DNA from: Diphasiastrum complanatum | Taxonomy: Eukaryota > Streptophyta > Lycopodiopsida > Lycopodiales > Lycopodiaceae | Direction: 5' to 3' | Assembly: GCA_029204225.1 (NCBI GenBank) | Contig: CM055097.1 | Coordinates: 55,997,793-56,061,792 of the forward strand | Length of the DNA stretch: 64,000 bases | Shown: one piece after another, positions 56,701-64,000 of the stretch | Position numbering within the stretch: position 1 is the stretch's first letter | Layout: every line of letters begins with the position of its first letter | The notes under the pieces: model-generated | The model's input: only the letters and a program-made list of their open reading frames with translations | Database searches by the model: none | Told to the model about the DNA's origin: nothing | Position numbers and translations under genes: made by a program

Positions 56701-59700
56701 CAGAAGGAGGGCTTGGACTATGATGAGACGTTTGCACCAGTAGCTAAGATGACGTCTATTTGGTTGGTTTTAGCATTGGCTGCATTTTTTGGTTGGGAGG
56801 TCCATCAAATGGACGTGAAGAGTGCTTTTCTCAATGGACAGTTGGCTGAAGAAGTCTACATGGAACAGCCACAAGGTTTTGAGGCTAAGGGCAAGGAAAG
56901 TATGGTATGCAGGCTTAAGAAGGCCTTATATGGTTTGAAGCAGGCACCCAGGGCCTGATATAGTCGTATTGATAACTATTTTGCCAAGGAGCAATTCATA
57001 AAGAGTCAGTCGGATTGCAACCTGTTCGTGAAGGAGGAAGATGGGAACATTGTTTTGATAGTTCTCTTTGTGGATGACTTGGTCATCACGGGTAACAATG
57101 GGCAGCTTATTGAAAAGGTGAAGGCTCATTTATCAAATGAGTTCGAGATGAAGGATTTGGGTTTAATCCACTATTGTCTTGGCTTGGAGGTTTGGAAAAA
57201 GGAAAACTGTGTGTTTATTTCCCAAGCTAACTATGCATGTGAAGTCTTGAACAGGTTCAACATGCAGGATTGCAAACCCGTTTCCACGCCCATTGATACC
57301 ACAATAAGCCATCTAGAGATGATGGCACTCCTTTTGTTGACGAGACTCTTTATAGGCAGCTTGTGGGTAGCCTGATTTATCTCACCACTACGAGACCAGA
57401 CATTTCCTATGCTGTTGGTGTAGCAAGCCAGTTCATGAGTTCTCCAACTGAAGCACATTGGAAAGCAGCCAAAAGGGTTTTGAGGTATGTCAAAGGGACA
57501 ACCTGCTATGGGATTGAGTACACAGATGACGGAAAGCTTCAGCTTGGAGGCTTTACCGATTCGGATTGGGCAGGTGATAGGGATGATCGAAAGTCGACCA
57601 CAGGTTATACTTTCAACCTTGGTTCAGGGGCCATTTCTTGGTGCAGCAAGAAACAGCCCACAATTACCTTATCATCGACAGAGGCTGAGTACAGGGCAAA
57701 AGCTACCTGCGAGGCAATATGGCTCAAGAGACTTCTTGGGGAGGTGCAGATCCCACATGATGGTCCTATTATTCTTCAGTGTGACAGCTAGAGTTGCATC
57801 CAGCTTGCCAAAAATCCTGTGTACCATGCTCGTACGAAGCATATTGAGGTGGATTAGTTACGAGAGAAGATACAAAGCGGAGAAATTCAGCTCGAAAACT
57901 GTGATACCAACGATCAAGTAGCAGATATCTGAACTAAGGCACTTAGTAGAGAAAAATTTGAAAAGTTTCGTAGCATGCTAGGTGTTGGTATGAACAAAAT
58001 AGCCATTGAGGGGGTTGTTGAAATAAATGCCTATTTTGCCCCTTAAGGCTTGTATACTTGTAACTTGTAAGTTGTGCATAAGACATGGGGGTAAAACATT
58101 TATGTAGTACACCCCACTTGTGCTAATTAGGCAAGTAATATCAAGTAGGTTGAGGACCCATGTGGGTTCTAGAGCTAGAATTAGCAAGACACCACCTCTA
58201 TACATTACATGCTAAATGTAGCCCAAAGTTTGGAGGGGTTTCCACGCCCTACTACACTTTGAATAATCATTCAAGTTGTGTGAGCTTTGAAGTCCTCTCT
58301 CTCTTGATTTTGTGTTCTACTCCATAGCTATTTTTTTCAAGCTTTCATAGTGTGTTTACTATGCTGTTATGATACTCCATAGCTAGGCCTTGGAATTTGT
58401 CAGCAACCATGCAGGTTCACGAATCACTGGTCAAGCCTACAGGCCCAATCATCGTCCAGTCTCAAGTTTGGGTTTGGGACCCAAGGGAGTTGGGTCCCTA
58501 ACAGATACTCGGATAATAATCCAATTATGGGACCATTTTTGTGTTGCAATTGGATTTGTAATAAATCTTTGGAATCTGCAAACGAAAAGCAGTTGGAATG
58601 TGTTCCATAAGTAGTATAGATTTTTTCTTTATAATAACCGATGCAACCAAGAATACTTTTAACTTTTGAAAGAATGAATCTTCTTACCGATTCTGAAATA
58701 GATATCGGATATCTATTACAGTATTACTTCGGTTCTTTTGAGTTGTTAATGTTCCTTTTGGTTTAATGAATACGTTTGTCGCATTTCAACTGACTATGAA
58801 CGATATATTTCGTCCATACCTGGGTGTAGTGGTATTCTTAGATGATGTATTTATGTATAGTGAAATGCTTAAGGAGCATGAGTGGCTATACCAAGCCCAT
58901 ACAAGGCTTTTCTAAACTTGCAAACCCGTGTCTACTTCAAAATTGTGGACATAAGTTAGTTTCTTGTCTGAGTTGTCTCTCATGAGACCTAAGAGATCTT
59001 TCGACACCTTGTTCACTACTCTCTCCTTCCTCCAAAGTATCCTTTTTTTAATGTTTTCTAGTACCAGGTTAGGCGATGTGGATGGTGGTCTACGTATCCC
59101 ATGGTATTGTCCTAGTCTTTTGTTTTTCTCCAAGCCCTTTTGTAGTTGGTCAAATTCAGGTCTTGAACTAGCATGTTCATGTCCCCGCTCTTGCACTTCC
59201 TATTGAGGCTTACAATACTCTTGGAATTGATTAGGAGTAAGAACTCACTGGTTCCATCTTTCTCTCGCTCCTGTACTTTGGGGAAATGGTCTTTGTCAAA
59301 GATCACATCTCGACTTTGGATTTTCTTCTTCTTTTTGAATCATACAACACGTAGGCCTTCTTACAGCCAAGGACGATACATAGAACGGACCTTGCATCAA
59401 GTTTCTTTTGCAAGTCCTTGGGTATGTGTGCATTTGCTGTATATCCAATCAGTTAGAGGCTGCCCACTTTGGGCTTGTTGCCGCTATACATTTCTTTAGG
59501 CAAGATTCCTTCTATTGCTTCGGTTAGGCTTCTATCCAATAGAAAGACTACAATTGCTGCTGCTTCTACTCAAAAGGAATTTGGCAACCCTTTTGCCTCG
59601 AGCATGCTCCTCGCACACTCAACAATGGACCTGTTTTGCCGCTCAGCCACGTCATTCTGCTGCAGTATACGTGGAGCGACAAACTCTCTTTATCTCACAT

Positions 59701-61003
59701 CCATTGCAAAGATGTTTGAACTCCTTAAAATTGTATTCACCACTTGCATTTGACCTGAGATTCTTTCTTTAGCTTAATTGTGTGTGATTCTCCACCAAAG
59801 CTTTCCACTGTTTGAAGTATTTAATCGCTTTATCATACCTTTTGTGAGAAATCATGTAAGATGGTCATAGAGTAGTACACCCCCCTGCAGATCTGGTTCG
59901 CATGGGATTGGGCAAATCTGAATGCACAAGCTGAAGAATGCTCTTGGGCCTGGTAGCATTTTCATTTGGAAATTTTGCCTTTATTGTGTTCCTAGTGCAC
60001 AAGTCTCACATGCATCTATAGAAGACTTAATTCTAGGAAGACCTATGACCATTTTGTACTTGTTTAGTACTTGAAAACTTTGATAGCTCAAATGATCAAT
60101 ACCTTTCATGCCAATGGTTGTTCCTGTCTAGAATTAGCATGAAGCTATGAGATCCTATCGAGTGGAAATCTGCCCTCATCAAGCTTGTACATCTGACCTG
60201 CTTGAAATCCTAAATTATTGTAACTCACTTTTCTTTGATAATGTGGTTATATTTCACACGTACAGAAAATCATTTTGCAATTGCATATATGGGGAACTCC
60301 ACGTAAAGAACAAAGAATTGAAACTTTTGTATCTTCAAGATTTAGTTACCATTGCCGAGTTATGCTTTACCATGTATTCAGACTGTGACCTGGCATGTCT
60401 ACCAATTCCATCATATTTTTCAAGACCTTGATCTAAGTGGTTCTTCCTTGCACAAGTGAAAACTAATCAAGGTGCCACACTATTTTTGTCTCACAAGCTT
60501 TTCGCCAAAGTATGTAGTAAGATTCATAAGAATATTTTGTCCACTTTAGCAGAAAGAGATTTTTATTTTCTTCGATTTTCTTGGATAGAGAATTAGATAA
60601 ATTGAGCAGGCAATCAGTTTTTCATTTATCAGTTACATTCGTTCTGGACATTGGATTCAGCTTCTTCAAAAGTCGTGAAACTGTGTCTGGAATTAACAAT
60701 ATGCGTTGTACAATTTTTGAAGGATGTCCATTTTACTGATTATTGATCTGCAGCAGTCTGTGAATGTCAAGTTGCAGTAAGCTTTGAGAGTTAGAGCTTA
60801 GTTGGTGTCTCTGCTGCCTGGTTTGTATATCATTATTTTGAAAAAAGAGTATTTGTGCACAGATTGCTATAAGCACCGGTGATGTGTATAAGACTGCTGA
60901 GGCAATCCGCATATCTGGTGGGAAAATAACTCGAGAGCCTGGACCTTTGCCAGGGATTAGTACTAAAATCACAGCTTGCTTGGATCCAGATGGATGGAAA
61001 ACG
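38592..61003 (+). CDS. Glyoxalase I (lactoylglutathione lyase), two-domain, spliced
   Basis: Converts the hemithioacetal of methylglyoxal and glutathione to S-lactoylglutathione, the first glyoxalase step, probably in the cytosol because no transit peptide precedes [18 protein letters not shown]. Seven exons join in consistent phase into 274 residues without a stop: 38592-38713, 39002-39126, 39360-39424, 44448-44660, 44836-44883, 45046-45153, 60863-61003. Domain 1 is residues 26-150 and domain 2 is 156-274, a tandem pair of VOC folds as in plant Ni-type enzymes of about 285 residues. Candidate metal ligands are H28, E79, H97 and E145, with Q158, E209 and Q227 in the second set. The last dozen residues need one more exon, tentatively 62546-62566. 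Intron 6 is 15.7 kb and full of retrotransposons. Confidence 0.93.
39002..39126 (+). CDS. Glyoxalase I exon 2
   Basis: Acceptor ctgctgcag. Encodes [20 protein letters not shown] to HFVVELTY with the metal-ligand Glu79. The donor A|GTAAGT is consensus. Confidence 0.93.
39360..39424 (+). CDS. Glyoxalase I exon 3
   Basis: Acceptor caagcag. Encodes [22 protein letters not shown] with His97. The donor GAT|GTATGT leaves phase 0. Confidence 0.93.
39425..44447 (+). other. Intron 3 of glyoxalase I (5.0 kb)
   Basis: Phase-0 intron from GTATGT to ATTTCAG. It contains a poly-C run at about 40626-40642, a copia RT relic (42868-43258) and otherwise no recognised gene. An unrecognised 110-codon ORF at 39608-39940 is open but has no domain I know. 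Confidence 0.8.
42868..43258 (+). pseudogene. copia RT relic in intron 3
   Basis: Plus strand: [34 protein letters not shown] then a stop, then [14 protein letters not shown] and, after a frameshift, pieces of the [10 protein letters not shown] and QPKGF regions. Only the N-terminal third of RT remains. No LTR was identified next to it. Confidence 0.8.
44448..44660 (+). CDS. Glyoxalase I exon 4
   Basis: 71 codons, [20 protein letters not shown] to [10 protein letters not shown], spanning the end of domain 1 (E145 in YKFELIQR) and the start of domain 2 (Q158). The donor GTAAGT at 44661 is duplicated 21 bp downstream at 44682, offering an in-frame longer form. Confidence 0.92.
44836..44883 (+). 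CDS. Glyoxalase I exon 5
   Basis: 16 codons, [16 protein letters not shown]. Acceptor tcttgaag, donor AAG|GTAGTT. Confidence 0.92.
45046..45153 (+). CDS. Glyoxalase I exon 6
   Basis: 36 codons, [20 protein letters not shown] to KGNGYAQ, with E209 and Q227. Acceptor tgtgcag, donor CAG|GTACAA. The next exon is 15.7 kb away. Confidence 0.93.
45690..46490 (-). pseudogene. copia protease to integrase relic
   Basis: Right to left: protease box in the [13 protein letters not shown] form near 46430, protease body in several frames, pre-integrase at 45814-46224 ([31 protein letters not shown]), then after a frameshift the integrase start at 45687-45986 ([31 protein letters not shown]). HSD reads HTD, keeping the Asp. 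Confidence 0.82.
46530..47761 (+). mobile_element. copia relic with polypurine tract and 3' LTR
   Basis: Plus-strand pieces: after integrase ([25 protein letters not shown]...[18 protein letters not shown]), then a jump over RT to the end of RNase H ([20 protein letters not shown]). A polypurine tract 'attaagggggag' precedes an LTR beginning at about 47164. The gypsy element at 47762 lies inside or at the end of this LTR. Confidence 0.72.
47762..48206 (-). repeat. 3' LTR of the gypsy chromovirus
   Basis: Plus-strand ends TGTTACAATC and GTCCCTAACA. Nearly identical to 52809-53146 + 58403-58503; the other copy lacks a 17-bp piece ('aatccgggtccaccc' region). Confidence 0.9.
48234..49817 (-). 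pseudogene. gypsy RNase H-integrase-chromodomain ORF
   Basis: 527 open codons. RNase [15 protein letters not shown] (Asp), [20 protein letters not shown] (Glu), [12 protein letters not shown] (Asp). The linker VADALSR is shortened by a deletion. Integrase: a HHCC-type zinc finger near [15 protein letters not shown]...CAQCQVNK, then the core with D ([11 protein letters not shown]), D ([14 protein letters not shown]) and E ([16 protein letters not shown]). The stretch after [12 protein letters not shown] is deleted into the GPF/Y module. The C-terminus carries a chromodomain ([19 protein letters not shown]). The catalytic residues are intact although RT upstream is broken. It would cut and join the element's cDNA into chromatin. 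Confidence 0.9.
50087..50672 (-). pseudogene. gypsy reverse transcriptase (two frames)
   Basis: 50349-50672 gives [20 protein letters not shown] and [15 protein letters not shown] with its Asp. After a frameshift 50087-50386 gives [20 protein letters not shown] and [13 protein letters not shown], the YLDD catalytic box. Between 49817 and 50087 the RT thumb and tether are in broken frames. Confidence 0.88.
50711..51046 (-). pseudogene. gypsy protease-RT spacer
   Basis: 111 codons ending [17 protein letters not shown], the conserved stretch ahead of RT (usually followed by an HxI motif, lost here through a stop). Confidence 0.75.
51030..51940 (-). pseudogene. gypsy gag C-terminus and protease
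   Basis: From about 51848: the LPxxH-type gag end, a basic linker, a zinc knuckle [14 protein letters not shown], a short Cys/His string (CEHCCF), then the protease region [14 protein letters not shown]. Plant gypsy proteases have D-S-G at this place; the middle residue is Asp here, so the active Asp is kept but the loop is altered. The protease ends [10 protein letters not shown] (usually GMDWL). Confidence 0.82.
51942..52415 (-). pseudogene. gypsy gag, N-terminal part
   Basis: 157 codons, [20 protein letters not shown], a helical region, then the retrotransposon gag core with [27 protein letters not shown] and [13 protein letters not shown] stop (YC*) separates it from the following gag part. 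Confidence 0.85.
52793..52806 (-). other. Primer-binding site (tRNA-iMet) of the gypsy element
   Basis: Minus strand 'tggtatcagagcca', two bases from the end of the 5' LTR at 52809. Confidence 0.85.
53147..53538 (+). repeat. 5' LTR of copia N
   Basis: 392 bp. Followed by the altered primer-binding site 'ttgtatcgaagcagg' at 53539 (two or three changes from tggtatcagagcagg). Confidence 0.92.
53959..54950 (+). pseudogene. copia N gag and protease start
   Basis: Start [20 protein letters not shown] at 53959. The gag core follows ([52 protein letters not shown]). A frameshift near 54545 moves the knuckle [14 protein letters not shown] into another frame (54663-55028). The protease box reads [12 protein letters not shown]: the Gly of DSGAS is Cys. 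The frame ends at a TAA at 55028. Confidence 0.87.
55029..55375 (+). pseudogene. copia N protease end and GAG pre-integrase
   Basis: [20 protein letters not shown] and [13 protein letters not shown] in one frame, then [20 protein letters not shown] (pre-integrase), ending in a frameshift before the CxxC pair, which is lost or altered. Confidence 0.82.
55369..56373 (+). pseudogene. copia N integrase
   Basis: [12 protein letters not shown] (Asp), [11 protein letters not shown]-type [29 protein letters not shown] (Asp), [12 protein letters not shown] (Glu), then an in-frame TGA at about 55786. The continuation at 55795-56373 carries the [14 protein letters not shown]-like stretch, [19 protein letters not shown] and [18 protein letters not shown], and ends at a TAG. 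The catalytic triad is complete except for the stops. Confidence 0.88.
56380..57375 (+). pseudogene. copia N reverse transcriptase
   Basis: [60 protein letters not shown] and [16 protein letters not shown], then TGA at 56956 where TGG is expected. From 57028: [13 protein letters not shown] (catalytic VDD box) and [18 protein letters not shown] frameshift occurs near 57320. Confidence 0.88.
57330..58010 (+). pseudogene. copia N RNase H
   Basis: [40 protein letters not shown] (Asp), [20 protein letters not shown] (Glu), ILQCDS then [17 protein letters not shown] then TAG, and finally [20 protein letters not shown] with one more stop. A purine tract 'attgaggggg' precedes the 3' LTR. Confidence 0.87.
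58016..58402 (+). repeat. 3' LTR of copia N
   Basis: 387 bp; see the 5' LTR for the differences. Confidence 0.92.
58750..58886 (+). pseudogene. gypsy RT fragment
   Basis: One open stretch reads [20 protein letters not shown] then [18 protein letters not shown], the region around the RT catalytic box (FLDD for YLDD). The plus orientation is opposite to the large gypsy element, so it belongs to a different copy. Confidence 0.8.
58900..60150 (-). pseudogene. copia pre-integrase and integrase relic
   Basis: On the minus strand from 60150 leftward: the pre-integrase ([20 protein letters not shown], a CETC pair near 60005), then integrase remnants around 59560-59660 ([18 protein letters not shown]), then linker-like sequence to 58912. 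Many frame changes. Confidence 0.72.
60863..61003 (+). CDS. Glyoxalase I exon 7
   Basis: 47 codons, [47 protein letters not shown]. Acceptor gtgcacag, donor ACG|GTATGC. The protein family continues for about a dozen residues beyond this point. Confidence 0.93.
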
Positions 61004-61125
61004 GTATGCTGCTCTGATTTCTAATTCAAATCAGTTTGTTAGTTTGTTAAGTTGTATTAATTGGAACATAAGCAATGCTTTCACGTCATAGGGTTTCACA
61101 TTAGACTTGTTGTATGTGCTCATCA

Positions 61126-61128
<3 letters not shown>

Positions 61129-61187
<59 letters not shown>

Positions 61188-61200
61188 GTGCGCGCACACA
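61129..61200 (+). repeat. (CT)n followed by alternating purine-pyrimidine tract
   Basis: About 28 CT units (61129-61185), then cgcgtgcgcgcacaca (61185-61200), a 16-base alternating tract of the kind that can adopt Z-DNA. Confidence 0.9.
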
Positions 61201-62545
61201 TTTTATATTCCTCTTAAGAGCTCAATATCAATGCTGGTTCTCTTATATAATCTGACTATTGGAGTGAAAAGTTGGTGGTCACTGACACTGAGTGTATCAT
61301 CTCTCTGAGGATGAGCTCGGTGCCACGTTCAATTTCAATGGAAGAATGTTTGATGGAGTATGCATAATGGAAATCTGGCACGAGAGTGTGGGAGGAGAGG
61401 ATTAATCGATATCTAGGTTTATGTTGTTGAAGTAAAGAAGTACGAAAAGGGAAAAGCAGGGGATACAGAGAATGTAGACCGAAATTAAAAGGGGTCGGGT
61501 GTGGTATACTGAAAGACCAGATGAGGAATCATGACATGCCTGTAGAATCTTTTATATCATGTAAGTAACCATGCATACTAAAATATAGCTAGCATAGTTG
61601 TGAAAATGCATGTAATAAGCAGTTCAGTATGTATGTCCATATGGATATCGTATATCCGTATGCTCACAGGAGCTGGGTGTATGGTCAGGATACCAGCAAT
61701 TCAAGTTGGACTGGTGCTTGTAAAAATCTTATTACTTGGCTTTAAAAAAAACGTTGAAAACTAAGAATGAATGATTGAAGCACTACAACAACACCTTCAA
61801 ATGCAAAATTTCAACCAAAACATGTAATTTACAACGAAGTAAGAATAAACATCTGCAAATGCTATCAGGCAAAGATCGTTTTTATTTTTGACCGGACCTT
61901 ATAATTTGTGATGTTTGATTACGACAAACGTTGTTATATTTAATGCATGTGCAGGTGTATGGAAGTACAGGGCAACATTGGTAGCCAATAGTTGGGTTGT
62001 TTAGAAAGATCAGATGTGCAGAAAGGAATCGTGATATGCCTAGTTAGCACTGTTTGGTATTGAGCAACCTGTATAAAACATAAAGAGATGGGCTATCTGG
62101 TAGGAAGCATAGCCACGATTTGAATCGAATTTTTGCAATTTCTATTTGAGGGAAATCTAGTTTCCAAATGTCATCAGGTGGCAGAGACATTAGGGTTGCT
62201 GAAATCTTGTGTTAAAGAGATTCGAATCGTCCAACAGGTCATTAGAATCTTGACAGGTTAGGGTGTCTCCCACCTGTATTTCCATTTTATTATCTCTAAC
62301 ATTCAAGGTTTTTAAACGATCTAACGTCCTTATTTCCTAAAGCCTTAAAAGACATGAATTTGTCCAAAAAAATCAGCAGCTTTTTGTAATTTTTCCTGCA
62401 AATAACTGCTCAATTTGAATCTTTAGATCTTGTTCAAATCTATTTGAACCTTGATTTGCTCTGGTGACTATGGTAGGAAGTTACTGTTGACTGTTGCTGT
62501 AATGAAACAGGCAATCAATTTATGAAATGGATAATTGATTCACAG

Positions 62546-62566
62546 GCATCAGAGGACTTTTTGTAG
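62546..62566 (+). CDS. Tentative last exon of glyoxalase I
   Basis: After an acceptor-like 'gattcacag', in the frame left by exon 7, the sequence reads Ala-Ser-Glu-Asp-Phe-Leu and a TAG. Plant enzymes end in a form like VFVDNxDFLKELE, so the EDFL core fits, but the match is short and the polypyrimidine tract is weak. The true last exon could also lie beyond the window. Confidence 0.3.
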   Translation, partial: ASEDFL

Positions 62567-62704
62567 AGGGAACCAAATCTTAACAATGTAAGCGATAGGT
62601 GGTGTCCTTTCATGGTCATCATACGCTTGTCACATATAGGCAACAGAACTTTTACAGGTCTTTGATGGGGACGAGCCATGCCTTAATACTCCTATTGGCT
62701 GATT

Positions 62705-62768
62705 ATAAAAATTCTCGACTGGCTGATTATATAATCTTGTTGATAATCAGCCAGTCAAGAATTTTTAT
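62705..62768. repeat. Hairpin with 26-bp arms
   Basis: Arms 62705-62730 and 62743-62768 are reverse complements with one mismatch, separated by 12 bases (ataatcttgttg). The left arm is preceded by a second copy of 'ggctgattat'. Confidence 0.9.
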
Positions 62769-64000
62769 TACATCCCTGGTTATAGAAAGGACACTGAGGC
62801 AAGCTTGATTTGTGTTTCTTCGAGCGAGGTGTCACAGTGCGTAGAAGTCGTATTAAGCTGTAATCTTGCTCAATTGATCTTAACCATTATTTTTTCTATC
62901 CTTGGACTAAAGCTGTAGAGTTTACTCAATGATGACGAATCTGTTACTTATATTCTCCCTCCATCTCTCCCTAATCTCAGATACCTTATTTGTATACCTC
63001 ATATTACAGATATGTTGAGAAGATGCTATTCATTCGCTGATTCTGTTTGGCATTCTATCTTTAGCCTGATTGGTGCATACTAAAATGTTAAGGTTTCTGT
63101 TTTTTCTAATTTCCTTTTCTCCTTTTTTACCAAGAAGAATAGGTTTCTAAAGGTTAAAACGGGCACCCATATGATTGGTTTCAAAGCTTTCATTTTCGGT
63201 AACGACAAAGCGTAATTTTTTTTTTATCCTGTCCCCTTTCAAAGAAAGTTTCTGGTTTTTTTGCCTTTGTGAGCTTAACTTGGAGAAAATCTTCAAGTGA
63301 TGTGACCATCTTAGCAAAAGAACCTTGCCAGGATTTTTTTAGGGAGAGAGTTCAAGGAATCATTCACTAGACAAAGCGAGAGAATCTGGATCAGTGGAAA
63401 ATTGAGAAACCATGTAATGGGATTAGAGAAGGCTATCATCCTTTTAGTTAAAAAAATATAGGGCTCAAACAATGCTTCGAAATCCTTATTGCTGGACGGG
63501 TTGAGTGCTTATGCACCTGCAAGATCTCTTGTAGGACTACATCTAATCTGCCAAAGTGAAGGTCTAGCCACCTTGTCTGTTTGGTGTGTTGTCTTATAAA
63601 TGTTGCAAATTACTTTTTATGTGCTTTGAATGAAATCAATATTAAGAATTTTTTTGTGAAGATAGTTCAGTTTCAGTTTGGGGATATGAAAATTCATCTT
63701 TTGTGGTTCCTCTCACAATGCACTAACATGACTAAAAACTCTATCCTAGGAGTAGCCTCACAATCAATACCCTCATTTAATTTAGATAAGTATACACCCA
63801 GCATGATAAATGTTAAGGTGTACAATGCATCTTACTGGTTTATTTGGATGCAACTACGTAATCAAAATTGTAAAACACCATTTAGCAGGATGCTATTTCG
63901 AGGTAAAGGCAATCTGTTTTTGGAGAATCTCTTCCAGAAGAAGTTTATTCAAACATGCTTTGTAAGTTCAAGAAAGCTTTAAAGTTCCAACGATGTTAGT
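62769..64000. other. No gene recognised
   Basis: AT-rich. The only longer ORF, 63581-63982 on the plus strand (133 codons, MVCCLINVANYFLCALNEIN), has no recognisable domain and an amino-acid composition typical of chance AT-rich ORFs. Confidence 0.4.

Larger units (their letters stand above)
53147..58402 (+). mobile_element. Ty1/copia element N, nested in the gypsy 5' LTR
   Basis: 5,256 bp with LTRs 53147-53538 and 58016-58402, both TGTTGAAATA...TTTGTCA. They differ by about seven substitutions and two short indels, so this is the youngest recognisable insertion here. Target duplication gcaat (53142-53146) / gcaac (58403-58407). The empty site can be read in the other gypsy LTR at about 48108 ('cgtggcaaccatgc'), which confirms the insertion. 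All copia domains are present but broken by frameshifts and stops. Confidence 0.94.
47762..58503 (-). mobile_element. Ty3/gypsy chromovirus with nested copia
   Basis: Minus-strand element. The 3' LTR is 47762-48206 and the coding part 48234-52415. The primer-binding site is at about 52793-52806. The 5' LTR (52809-53146 continued at 58403-58503) is split by a copia insertion. The flanks are gatag (47757-47761) and gatac (58504-58508), a 4-of-5 target duplication. Internal order gag, protease, RT, RNase H, integrase and chromodomain is that of chromoviruses. Frameshifts, stops and several deletions make it defective. Confidence 0.9.
45154..60862 (+). other. Intron 6 of glyoxalase I (15.7 kb)
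   Basis: Phase-0 intron from GTACAA to GTGCACAG. In order it holds: short unique sequence; a minus-strand copia relic; a plus-strand copia relic with its 3' LTR; a gypsy element with a nested copia; a gypsy RT fragment; and a second minus-strand copia relic. The flanking exons match in frame, so the gene probably tolerates this load. Confidence 0.85.

Noticed and set aside
63581-63982. 133-codon plus-strand ORF near the right edge
   Set aside because: AT-rich, Phe/Asn/Lys-biased composition, no motif; probably chance.

Overview
The window is nuclear DNA of a land plant with a large, retrotransposon-rich genome. Evidence: spliced genes with GT-AG introns, a plant-type two-domain glyoxalase I, a plant-specific PP7-type phosphatase exon, and dense nested Ty1/copia and Ty3/gypsy LTR elements carrying tRNA-iMet primer-binding sites. 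Introns of 5 kb and 15.7 kb suggest a fern, gymnosperm or similar lineage, but the species cannot be fixed from the sequence. No rRNA, tRNA or CRISPR array was seen.

Layout. 0.7-8.3 kb: copia relics; element A (3145-8266) has a second LTR element, B (6752-7766), inserted in its reverse transcriptase with a 5-bp duplication. 9.99-10.40 kb, minus strand: first exon of a PP7-type phosphatase, ending in a GC-type splice donor. 12.2-22.3 kb: copia elements D, E and G, a minus-strand element F with an Athila-like primer-binding site and an unrecognised ORF, and a zinc-knuckle gag-like relic. 22.6-23.2 kb: an orphan coiled-coil ORF. 23.4-31.9 kb: copia relics on both strands, including inverted LTRs of one family. 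33.2-34.2 kb: a possible gene for a plastid-targeted protein, whose exon/intron junction has been tandemly repeated. 34.6-37.4 kb: a hAT relic broken by a truncated gypsy chromovirus.

38.6-61 kb, plus strand: the main host gene, glyoxalase I. Seven exons give an uninterrupted 274-residue reading frame; the C-terminal dozen or so residues lie in a last exon that is only tentatively placed at 62.55 kb. Intron 3 (5.0 kb) holds a copia RT relic. Intron 6 (15.7 kb) holds at least six retroelement pieces, among them a gypsy chromovirus (47762-58503) with a copia element (53147-58402) nested in its 5' LTR; both insertions have recognisable target-site duplications.

The host genes are a detoxification enzyme (methylglyoxal to S-lactoylglutathione), a phosphatase, and one unidentified candidate. 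Nearly everything else is decayed mobile DNA. The most original observations are local tandem duplications that copied splice donors (in glyoxalase I exon 4 and in the 33-34 kb gene), long hairpins, and three ORFs that match no family I recognise.
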